From positions 3,720,001-3,784,000 of the forward strand of contig NZ_FOZL01000001.1 of assembly GCF_900114625.1 (NCBI RefSeq): DNA of 64,000 nucleotides, given 5' to 3'. Every line of letters begins with the position of its first letter. Position 1 is the first letter of the stretch. Both the position numbers and the translations under genes were made by a program. Under the pieces are notes generated by a model. It was not told where the DNA came from and did no database searches. It saw only the letters and a list, made by a program, of their open reading frames with translations. The stretch comes from Granulicella pectinivorans (GTDB taxonomy: Bacteria > Acidobacteriota > Terriglobia > Terriglobales > Acidobacteriaceae). Shown one piece after another: positions 43,130 to 50,595 of this stretch.

Positions 43130-44908
43130 CTAAGCAAACACCAGATTCAAAGCGACCAGCAGCACAAGGACCACGATGGCCAGTGTCGAGGGCTTCTGCC
43201 ACCACTCCAGATGGCCCTCCACCGGCTTCGGCGTCAGCGAGTAGACAAGACCCACCAGCTCGTTCTCCGGCTTCGGTTCCGTCACAAGGCTGACTGCAAT
43301 CGTCACGACAAGATTGACGGAGAACGCGAAGATCGCCGTCCAGAAGTTCTGCGCCATATCGCTCGGGTATGTATGGACGAGATGGATCCAAGCCCCATGA
43401 ATGCCGGGGTTTGCGTCCATCGGCAACGTCAGTCCGTGGTGTACCAGCGCAGCAGCCGTACCCGTCAGCAGCCCCACAAAAGCACCATGCCCGGTCGTCT
43501 TCTTCCAGAACATGCCCAGCAGGAACGTCGCGAACAAGGGTGCGTTGACCAGCGAAAAGATCAACTGCAACGCGTCCATGATGTTGTTGAAGTTGGTCAC
43601 CGCGTACGCCGCGGCGACCGATAACGCGACCCCCCCGACGGTGGCCATCCTTCCCATCCAGAGGTAGTGGGCGTCCGTGCCTCGCTTGTTGATGTACGCC
43701 TGGTAGATGTCGTATGTCCACACCGTGTTGAACGCCGTCACGTTGCCCGCCATGCCCGACATGAAGCTGGCCAGCAGGGCCGTCAGCCCAAGCCCAAGCA
43801 CACCCGTCGGGAAGTAATGCAGCAACATCGCCGGAATCGCGAGGTCGTAGTTGTAGACCGGCTCCCCTTTGCTGTCGACGACGGGCTGCCCAGTCACCAG
43901 ATTCATCTTCTCTGGAATCAGCCCTTTATAGTGCTGCGGCGTCACCGCACCCGAGGCGGACAACGTCGTCGGAGCCGCCATGTGCGAGGTCACCGAGACC
44001 GCGATCAACCCCGGCAGAATCACCAGGAACGGAAAGAACATCTTCGGAATCGCCGCAATCAGCGGAACCCGCCGCGCCGACTCTTCCGAATCCGCGGCCA
44101 TCGCCCTCTGGACCACGAGGAAGTCCGTACACCAGTAGCCGAAGCTCAGCACAAAGCCAAGCCCCATCACCAGCCCCACCCACTCCACGCCCAGCGGATT
44201 CGTATTCGCATGCGCCATGCCACGCCAGGAGTGCGTCATGGATGGGCCAAGCTTCTGCTGGATACCGTGCCATCCGCCGACGTTCCTCAAACCGATCCAA
44301 ACCAGAGGTGCGAAGCCAGCGACGATCAGGAAAAACTGCAGCACTTCGTTGTAGATCGCGCTGGTCAGCCCACCCAGGAAGATGTATCCAAGCACGATCA
44401 CAGCCGACAGCAGCACGGAAACGTGGAAGATGTACTGGTGCGGCATAAGCCCGTCGAAGAGCCCAAGTGTCTCAATCAAAAGGGCCATCGCATACATCGA
44501 GATCCCCGAACTGAAGACCGTCATGATGGCGAACGAGAAGGCGTTGATCGCACGCGTCTTTTCGTCGAAGCGCATCCGCAGGAACTCAGGCACGGACCGC
44601 GCTTTGGACCCATAATAGAACGGCATCATGAAGATGCCGACGAAGACCATAGCCGGGATCGCGCCGATCCAGTAAAAATGACTCGTGATAATGCCGTACT
44701 TGGCGCCCGAGGCACCCATGCCGATGACTTCCTGCGCGCCCAGGTTCGCGGAAATGAACGCCAAACCGCAGACCCAGGCCGGAATAGAGCGGCCCGCGAG
44801 GAAAAAGTCATGACTCGTCCGCATGTAACGTTTCAGGGCAAAACCAATGCCCAGCACGAAGACGAAGTACACCAGCATGATCAGCCAATCAACAAGACCA
44901 AGATTCAC
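43130..44908 (-). CDS. Sodium:solute symporter (SSS family, sugar-type)
   Basis: This 592-residue protein has about 14 membrane helices. DFFLAGRSIPAWVCGLAFISANLGAQEVIGMGASGAKYGI matches the SGLT-like core with unwound helix 1, and the Na2-site region follows. GYIFLGGLTSAIYNEVLQFFLI is the SSS signature. It would couple Na+ to uptake of a sugar or similar solute. GTG at 44906-44908 is the start, with AGGG eight bases upstream. It is followed at once by the small membrane protein. Substrate cannot be read; glucose/galactose-type is the nearest group. Confidence 0.87.
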   Translation of the reverse strand: MNLGLVDWLIMLVYFVFVLGIGFALKRYMRTSHDFFLAGRSIPAWVCGLAFISANLGAQEVIGMGASGAKYGIITSHFYWIGAIPAMVFVGIFMMPFYYGSKARSVPEFLRMRFDEKTRAINAFSFAIMTVFSSGISMYAMALLIETLGLFDGLMPHQYIFHVSVLLSAVIVLGYIFLGGLTSAIYNEVLQFFLIVAGFAPLVWIGLRNVGGWHGIQQKLGPSMTHSWRGMAHANTNPLGVEWVGLVMGLGFVLSFGYWCTDFLVVQRAMAADSEESARRVPLIAAIPKMFFPFLVILPGLIAVSVTSHMAAPTTLSASGAVTPQHYKGLIPEKMNLVTGQPVVDSKGEPVYNYDLAIPAMLLHYFPTGVLGLGLTALLASFMSGMAGNVTAFNTVWTYDIYQAYINKRGTDAHYLWMGRMATVGGVALSVAAAYAVTNFNNIMDALQLIFSLVNAPLFATFLLGMFWKKTTGHGAFVGLLTGTAAALVHHGLTLPMDANPGIHGAWIHLVHTYPSDMAQNFWTAIFAFSVNLVVTIAVSLVTEPKPENELVGLVYSLTPKPVEGHLEWWQKPSTLAIVVLVLLVALNLVFA

Positions 44909-45143
44909 GTGTTTTGCCCTAAAGTATTCAGGAATCGGAACGCGGCTCAGACAGCATTCCTACGGGACGACTCTACTTGGTTTCGCCCCCTCCGTCCATC
45001 CCGTACTCGGGCGCGGTTGGAATCTTTCTAAGAATATGGCAACGTGAGAGACAGCTTTTTGCCGAGTATTCGCATCACATGCAGAAGCGTAAAAAACAGA
45101 AAAAAGACGCCATGTCGCTTAGACGACGTACGCGAAAGGCACG

Positions 45144-45512
45144 ATGACTTCAGCAGTTCTGCTCGTAGACGATAATGCAGTCCAAGCCGCGACCCGCCAG
45201 ACGATCCTCAGGCGAGCCGGGTATTTCGTGATCGCGGCTCTCAATCCAAGCCGCGCGCTCGAGCAGTTTCAAAAGAGCGAGTTCCCCGAGGAGATCGGCC
45301 TGGTCATCACCGATCACATCATGCCCGGTATGAGCGGAGCCCAATTCGTGCAGGAGCTACGCAAGATTCGGCCCACGATGCCGGTCTTGGTGATCAGCGG
45401 CCTCGAAGAGGCCGAGGCCGAATACGCCGACCTGAACGTCGTCTTCAAGCTGAAACCCCTCCTCCCCGATCTCCTCCTCGCGACCGTTCACACCCTTCTC
45501 CCGGGCACCTGA
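45144..45512 (+). CDS. Stand-alone response regulator receiver domain
   Basis: This 122-residue protein is a single REC domain: acidic pair in LLVDDN (residues 8-11), phospho-acceptor Asp in LVITDHIMPGMSG, conserved Ser in VLVISG and Lys in VFKLKP. There is no output domain and no histidine kinase nearby, so it probably works as a phosphorelay intermediate or by protein contact. It is divergent from the symporter gene (235-base gap) and sits just left of the strand-composition switch. Its codons are C-ending as in the left part of the window. Confidence 0.88.
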   Translation: MTSAVLLVDDNAVQAATRQTILRRAGYFVIAALNPSRALEQFQKSEFPEEIGLVITDHIMPGMSGAQFVQELRKIRPTMPVLVISGLEEAEAEYADLNVVFKLKPLLPDLLLATVHTLLPGT

Positions 45513-45951
45513 CCTGCGGAGAGGTCTGACCAATATCCCAGTCGAAAGATTCCTTCTTCTTCGGCGAAGGGACGAAATATCTCTTTTAAAACCCTTTTTT
45601 TGGCTTTTGTAGTGAATTCCAGGCATTTGTGGGGTTTACTACCGCGTTCTTGGAGTTTCTCCCTGTGTCTTCGGGTTTTACCTGCAGTTTTCGGTACGGT
45701 AAAACGTGGTCCCATGCATGGGAAACGTGGCCAAAAGACCATACATTCCGTTTTCGAGAAATAGCACCCTCTTTTCTTCCAGGTTGGCAAGCTTCCGGTC
45801 TGCTCGGGCAGGATGAGATTCGTAGAAGATGAGGTTTCCCGCAGCGTGAGTGTCCTTTTGGTGGAGAGCGAGTTCCACCCTCCGCGTCCGTTTACCGCCG
45901 AAACATTGCCCTTCCCTCTGCGGCTTGAGAGAATGAAAGCCAAGTAAACTC
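45513..45951. other. 439-base non-coding region with repeat copy B at the strand-composition switch
   Basis: No protein-coding gene is credible here. It holds GGTCTGACCAAT (45523-45534), repeat copy B (45598-45710), the palindrome CCCATGCATGGG (45711-45722), and about 200 bases leading to ccmF with no clear promoter. A 151-codon frame on the minus strand has atypical composition and covers the repeat, so it was not called. Confidence 0.6.
45598..45710 (+). repeat. Dispersed intergenic repeat, copy B
   Basis: The core GGGTTTTACCTGCAGTTTTC, then GGTACGGTAAAACGTGGT, differs from copy A at about one position in 36. Upstream TTTGTAGTGAATTC and AGGCATTTGTGG also match copy A. The copies are in opposite orientation about 2.9 kb apart and enclose the symporter block. 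Confidence 0.75.
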
Positions 45952-48018
45952 ATGCCTACCCATCCCATGCCGGAGTTCGGCTCGTTCACGTTGCTCCTGG
46001 CGCTCATTCTGAGCCTCTATACGTTGGTGGCCGGCGCGTTCGCGCTGACGCCTGCACTCTCCCGCACCAACGACGCCGCGGCCCGCAGGCTTGGTGAGAC
46101 GGCCCGTCGCGCCGGCATGGCGAGTTTTATCGCCATGAGCTGCGCAGCGTTCGCACTATGCTGGGCGGCGTTTACCAACGACTTCTCGGTTGCGTACATC
46201 ATGCACCACACGAACAAGGACCTGCACACCGCATACAAGTTTTCGGCGTTGTGGTCGGGGCAGGAGGGCTCTCTTCTCCTTTGGGCGTGGCTGCTTTCGG
46301 CGTATGGGTTTGTGCTGCGATTCCGCCATAAGGTGGATGTGAAGCTGTCGGCCTTCGCGTCGACGATCCTCGCCGGCATCCAGCTGTTCTTTGTGTTGCT
46401 GCTGAACTTCGCGGCGCACCCGTTCGACATTCAGCCGGGGCCGGTGGCGCTGGATGGATTTGGATTGAATCCGCTGTTGCAATACCCGGAGATGGTCATC
46501 CATCCGCCGATGCTCTACCTGGGATATGTGGGGTTCTCGGTTCCGTTTGCGTTTGCGCTGGGCGCGCTGATCATGCGGTATCCGGGTGAGAAGTGGATTC
46601 ATATCACGCGGCGCTGGACGATGGTGACGTGGCTGTTCCTGACGTGCGGCATCTTCCTGGGCGCGCACTGGGCGTACTCCGTGCTGGGCTGGGGTGGGTA
46701 CTGGGGATGGGATCCGGTGGAGAACGCCTCGCTGATGCCCTGGTTGACGGGCACGGCGTTTCTGCACTCGGTGATGATGCAGGAGAAGCGCGGCATGATG
46801 AAGAACTGGAACGTCTGGCTGATCTTCTCGACGTTCCTGCTGACGATTCTGGGTACGCTGCTGACGCGGTCGGGGATTGTGGCCTCGGTGCATGCCTTCG
46901 CGCAGTCGAATATCGGCTACTGGTTCTATGGGTTCATCCTTCTTTCGTTCATGGTGTGCCTGTTTGTGTTCTTCAAGAACCGCGATCACCTGGTGAGCGA
47001 GAACCGGCTGGAGTCACTGGTGAGCCGTGAGTCGAGCTTCCTGTTCAACAACCTCATCCTGCTGGTCGCTTGCTTCACGGTGCTTTGGGGCACGCTGTTC
47101 CCGGTACTTTCGGAGTATGTGAAGGGCGAGAAGGCTACGGTTGGCGCTCCCTTCTATAACCGCGTCAATATCCCGATCGGGCTGTTTCTTCTCTTCCTGA
47201 CGGGGCTTGGTCCCCTTCTGGCATGGCGCTCGACATCGATTCGCGCGATCAAGCGTAACTTCGTGCTGCCGGGTATTGCCATGGCCGTGACGCTGGTCGT
47301 GCTGATGATCGCGGGCGTTCGTCCGTGGAAAGACGGCGACGACATGCATGCGACGATCTTCTCGTTAATGGCGTTTACGCTTTCGGCGGGTGTGGTGACG
47401 GCGATCTCGTCGGAGTTCTTCCGCGGCGTGGGCGTGGTGATGACGCAGACGAGCAAGAACTTCTTCCATTCGGCCGTGACGCTGGTGCGGCGCAATACGC
47501 GCCGGTATGGCGGGTACCTTGTCCACTTTGGCATCGTGGTGATGTTCATCGGGATCGCGGGTGGCGCGTTCAATCAGTCGAAGGAGCAGGAGATGGGCTT
47601 CGGCGACACGCTGCTGATTGGGCCGTACAAGATTGTGTGCCAGAGCTTTACACAGGACTCGAACCCGAACTACGACACTGAGTTCGCGGTGCTGGATGCG
47701 TACAAGTACGGCAAGAAGGTTACGACGCTGAACCCGGAGAAGCGCTTCTACAACGCGAGCCAGACGTACGCGACGATGGTAGCGAACCATACGACGCTGC
47801 AGAACGATCTGTACGTGATCTATGAAGGCAAGAACCCGGATACGGACAAGCCGATCATCAAGGTGTTCATCAATCCGCTGATCGTGTGGATCTGGATTGG
47901 CGTGGTAATTGTGGCGATGGGCACATTGCTGGCCCTGGTGCCGGCGATCAAGCCCGGTGGGACGCGGACTGTCTCAGCGGGTGAAGCCAGGGCTGCGGAG
48001 GCTTCCGCGCATGCGTAA
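45952..48018 (+). CDS. ccmF: Cytochrome c-type biogenesis heme lyase CcmF
   Basis: This 688-residue protein has about 15 membrane helices. The tryptophan-rich heme-handling motif WGGYWGWDPVENASLMPWL is near residue 245, with conserved His in PEMVIHPPMLYLGYVG and in later loops. CcmF takes heme from CcmE and attaches it to apocytochrome c in the periplasm with CcmH. It is the first gene of a ccmF-ccmH-ccmI-like set. The ccmA-E genes that usually precede ccmF are not upstream here. Codon use changes to G-ending from this gene onward. Confidence 0.95.
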   Translation: MPTHPMPEFGSFTLLLALILSLYTLVAGAFALTPALSRTNDAAARRLGETARRAGMASFIAMSCAAFALCWAAFTNDFSVAYIMHHTNKDLHTAYKFSALWSGQEGSLLLWAWLLSAYGFVLRFRHKVDVKLSAFASTILAGIQLFFVLLLNFAAHPFDIQPGPVALDGFGLNPLLQYPEMVIHPPMLYLGYVGFSVPFAFALGALIMRYPGEKWIHITRRWTMVTWLFLTCGIFLGAHWAYSVLGWGGYWGWDPVENASLMPWLTGTAFLHSVMMQEKRGMMKNWNVWLIFSTFLLTILGTLLTRSGIVASVHAFAQSNIGYWFYGFILLSFMVCLFVFFKNRDHLVSENRLESLVSRESSFLFNNLILLVACFTVLWGTLFPVLSEYVKGEKATVGAPFYNRVNIPIGLFLLFLTGLGPLLAWRSTSIRAIKRNFVLPGIAMAVTLVVLMIAGVRPWKDGDDMHATIFSLMAFTLSAGVVTAISSEFFRGVGVVMTQTSKNFFHSAVTLVRRNTRRYGGYLVHFGIVVMFIGIAGGAFNQSKEQEMGFGDTLLIGPYKIVCQSFTQDSNPNYDTEFAVLDAYKYGKKVTTLNPEKRFYNASQTYATMVANHTTLQNDLYVIYEGKNPDTDKPIIKVFINPLIVWIWIGVVIVAMGTLLALVPAIKPGGTRTVSAGEARAAEASAHA

Positions 48019-48472
48019 GTATCTTTCGCTGGTCGCGGGCTTGCTGCTGTGTGTCGGGCTGATGGGCGCGGCGGATCCGGCGCAGATCTATAACAAGGTC
48101 GGCCACGAGATGATGTGCGTGTGTGGCTGCAACCAGATTCTGCTGGAGTGCAACCACGTTGGCTGCCCCGACTCGACGCGCATGATCGGCGAGCTGCATG
48201 ACCAGGTGAATCTGGGTGGTCCGGAGAACCTGATTCTGAACTGGTTCGCGGCGAAGTACGGAGCGATTGTGCTGGCGGCTCCGATGCGTGGCGGGTTCGA
48301 CGATGTGGCGTGGATTACGCCGATGGCGGTGTTTCTGTTTGCTACGGTCGGCGTGGCTTTTTTGATCAAGATATGGCGTAAGCGGCGTCCGCCGACCGAT
48401 GGCCCGGGGAGCGGCGCGCCACCGATTTCGGACGCGCTGCGCGCACAGATTCGACAGGAGACGCAATACTAA
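48011..48472 (+). CDS. ccmH: Cytochrome c biogenesis protein CcmH with variant cysteine motif
   Basis: This 153-residue protein has a signal peptide (SLVAGLLLCVGLMGAAD), a short periplasmic domain and one C-terminal membrane helix (PMAVFLFATVGVAFLIKIW). The usual LRCxxC thioredox motif is replaced by MCVCGCNQILLECNHVGC, with Cys at residues 36, 38, 40, 47 and 52. The start overlaps the ccmF stop by eight bases. CcmH reduces apocytochrome cysteines before heme attachment. The variant is probably a lineage form, but metal binding is also possible. Confidence 0.88.
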   Translation: MRKYLSLVAGLLLCVGLMGAADPAQIYNKVGHEMMCVCGCNQILLECNHVGCPDSTRMIGELHDQVNLGGPENLILNWFAAKYGAIVLAAPMRGGFDDVAWITPMAVFLFATVGVAFLIKIWRKRRPPTDGPGSGAPPISDALRAQIRQETQY

Positions 48473-48739
48473 ATGGGACTCCTCTGCGGTGCTGTTCTTT
48501 CGCTTTTGCTGTTTGCGTTTATCTTCTGGCCAGATAAGAATCCGTTTCGTCAGGCGGACAAGACGCGTCTCGACTACCTGCGCGAGCGGCGCGATGTGAT
48601 CTATGAGAACCTGCGGGATCTGAACTTCGAGAACCTTGCCGGGAAGTATCCGGAAGAGGACTTCGTGGAGCAGAGGACAAGCCTGGAGAATGAGGCAGCT
48701 CGGGTGCTGGCGGAGATGAAGGGGCTGGGCGGGCGTTAG
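48473..48739 (+). CDS. CcmI-like small membrane protein
   Basis: This 88-residue protein has one N-terminal helix (LLCGAVLSLLLFAFIFW) and then ERRDVIYENLRDLNFENLAGKYPEEDFVEQRTSLENEAARVL, matching the cytoplasmic segment after the first helix of CcmI. Full CcmI has a second helix and a TPR domain that holds apocytochrome; both are missing. It starts on the base after the ccmH stop, so it is part of the same operon. A ribosome site is not visible, consistent with coupled translation. Confidence 0.8.
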   Translation: MGLLCGAVLSLLLFAFIFWPDKNPFRQADKTRLDYLRERRDVIYENLRDLNFENLAGKYPEEDFVEQRTSLENEAARVLAEMKGLGGR

Positions 48740-48740
48740 G

Positions 48741-49268
48741 CTACTGCGACTGTTTTGCGACTTTTTTTGCGTTCACGCGAGCAGACAGAAGACTGAATGC
48801 GGCGGTTAAGGCCCACAGCGCGGCCATGATGAGGTCAGAGGGTGCGTGGGTTCGGGTGTGCCACTGGCGGAGTTTGAGGAGCGCCATGGCACTCCAAACA
48901 AGGACTGTGCCGTATCCAAGCCATGGCGCGCTGCGGGACATCCATCGTGGTTCCCCCCAGCGGCCCCACTTCCTGCGCATTTCCAGGCGCTCCTCCGCGG
49001 TCGCGGGCCATTGGCCGGTGCGGATTTTTCTGCGCCGTGCGATGAAGGCGATTCTGGCCGGCAGAGCGAACAACAGGATGGCAACGGAAGCGAATAAAAT
49101 GCGCCACGATGCGCCATCGCAGGAGCGCCATGCCATTGCGGTGAAGGCGACGGCGGGGGTGATGAAGAATAGAGCGATGAAGAGCGTGACGATGACGACG
49201 GTGCTTCGCTTCGGGGCTTGAAGGAAGCGCTGAGGGAGTTGGACCGGATCGGTGGGGAGATCGATCAT
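48741..49268 (-). CDS. Four-helix membrane protein of unknown function
   Basis: This 175-residue protein has four hydrophobic segments arranged as two pairs (about residues 22-45, 57-77, 113-130, 140-160) and a central Arg/Trp-rich cytoplasmic or periplasmic loop. No family was recognised. Its stop codon is one base from the CcmI-like stop, in convergent orientation. The start ATG at 49266-49268 overlaps the upstream region of the next plus-strand gene. Codon use agrees with minus-strand genes right of the switch. Confidence 0.6.
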   Translation of the reverse strand: MIDLPTDPVQLPQRFLQAPKRSTVVIVTLFIALFFITPAVAFTAMAWRSCDGASWRILFASVAILLFALPARIAFIARRRKIRTGQWPATAEERLEMRRKWGRWGEPRWMSRSAPWLGYGTVLVWSAMALLKLRQWHTRTHAPSDLIMAALWALTAAFSLLSARVNAKKVAKQSQ

Positions 49269-49320
49269 CGTGCGGAAAGCTTACACCCGGACTGAGGCGT
49301 ATTCTGACGTAAAATCAGGT

Positions 49321-50595
49321 GTGCGCTTCTCATCGAAAGTCCTCTCTGCCGCTGCCCTTCTTTGCCTTTTGCCTTCTGCGTTTGCTGCTTCCACCCTGTC
49401 GGGCGTGGTGACGAACAAGACGACCAACAAGCCCTCCGCTGGGGATGATGTGACCCTCATCAAGCTGGCGCAGGGCATGCAGGAGTCGACCAAGACGAAG
49501 ACCGATGCCAGGGGGCGCTTCAAGCTCGACGTGCCGGATGACGGCATTCATCTGGTACGCGTGACGCATGACAAGGCCAACTACTTCCGTCCGGTGCAGC
49601 CGGGTGCGGATTCGGTGGAGGTCGAGGTCTACAACGCGGCGGCGAAGGTGGCGGGGATCACGAGCGAAGCCGATGTGATGCGGATTCAGTCCGACCCGAG
49701 CGGTGCCGGCTTGCGTATTGTCGAGAATTTTTTTGTGAAGAACGAATCGACGCCTCCGATGACGCAGTTCTCGGATCGTCCGTTTGAGTTCTATCTGCCG
49801 GCGGGTGCGGTGGTGGCGGGCTCGGCGGCGCTTGGGCCGGGCGGCATGCCGGTGCAGGCGGCTCCCGTGCCTCTTGGCGACCAGCCGAACCACTTTGCGT
49901 TCGTCTTCCCGATTCGTCCGGGCGAGACGCGGTTTCAGATTACGTACACCGTTCCCTACTCGGGATCGTTCCAGTTTGCGCCGCATCCGGTGATGCCGAC
50001 CGACACGATCGCGATCATGATGCCGAAGTCGATGACCTTCAAGGCTGGTCCATCGGCTCCGTACACCGCGGTGACGGAGGAGACGACGGCGCAGACCTAT
50101 GTGGCGCGGAACGTGCAGCCTTCGCAGCCGCTGGAGTTTACGATTTCAGGCACGGGGCAGTTGCCGCGCGATGCCGCAGCCGCAACGCCGGGAACAGGTG
50201 GACCGCAGGATACACCCTCGCAGGGCGTGCAGGGACAGGCTCCGACGGGCAACGACACGCGTCCGGGTGGCGGGCTCGGCAATCCCATCGATCCGGAAGG
50301 CTCGAACGATCCGTGGGCGAAGTACAAGTGGTGGATTCTGGGTGGACTTGGGCTGGTGCTGGCGGCCGGCGCGGGCTTCATGGTGACTACTGGCGGCAAG
50401 GGTGTGGCGGCAGCGGTTCCCATTTCTCCGGCGGCTCCGGTGGGCGTGCTGGGTGCGCTGAAGGAGGAGTTCTTCACGCTGGAGTCGGACCGGTTGACCG
50501 GAAAGATTACCGAAGCCGAGTATGCCGAACAGCGGGCGGCGCTGGATGTTGTGCTGAAGCGCGCGATTGCCCGCGACGAGACGCCCAAGGTATGA
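49321..50595 (+). CDS. Envelope protein with carboxypeptidase-regulatory domain and C-terminal anchor
   Basis: This 424-residue protein has a signal peptide (VLSAAALLCLLPSAFA), a regulatory-like beta domain (TLSGVVTNKTTNKPSAGDDVTL to about 110), a second beta domain, a Pro/Gly/Asp-rich linker (about 300-350), one membrane helix (WWILGGLGLVLAAGAGFMV) and a cytoplasmic tail LKEEFFTLESDRLTGKITEAEYAEQRAAL. The tail resembles the CcmI-like segment two genes upstream. GTG at 49321 was chosen because the signal peptide follows. Its stop overlaps the lpxD start. Location suggests a link to cytochrome c maturation or envelope assembly. Confidence 0.7.
   Translation: MRFSSKVLSAAALLCLLPSAFAASTLSGVVTNKTTNKPSAGDDVTLIKLAQGMQESTKTKTDARGRFKLDVPDDGIHLVRVTHDKANYFRPVQPGADSVEVEVYNAAAKVAGITSEADVMRIQSDPSGAGLRIVENFFVKNESTPPMTQFSDRPFEFYLPAGAVVAGSAALGPGGMPVQAAPVPLGDQPNHFAFVFPIRPGETRFQITYTVPYSGSFQFAPHPVMPTDTIAIMMPKSMTFKAGPSAPYTAVTEETTAQTYVARNVQPSQPLEFTISGTGQLPRDAAAATPGTGGPQDTPSQGVQGQAPTGNDTRPGGGLGNPIDPEGSNDPWAKYKWWILGGLGLVLAAGAGFMVTTGGKGVAAAVPISPAAPVGVLGALKEEFFTLESDRLTGKITEAEYAEQRAALDVVLKRAIARDETPKV

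Noticed and set aside
42676..45710. Composite transposon formed by the inverted repeats
   Set aside because: There is no transposase, no terminal target duplication was seen, and the repeat cores are imperfect, internal to intergenic DNA and not at gene-block ends.
45488..45943. A 151-codon minus-strand frame between the receiver gene and ccmF
   Set aside because: It runs through the dispersed repeat, and its composition does not match neighbouring genes on either strand.
45513..45951. Replication origin at the skew switch
   Set aside because: The sign change fits an origin, but there are no DnaA-box clusters, no AT-rich unwinding element and no dnaA, dnaN, gyrB or gidA nearby. Inversion is simpler.
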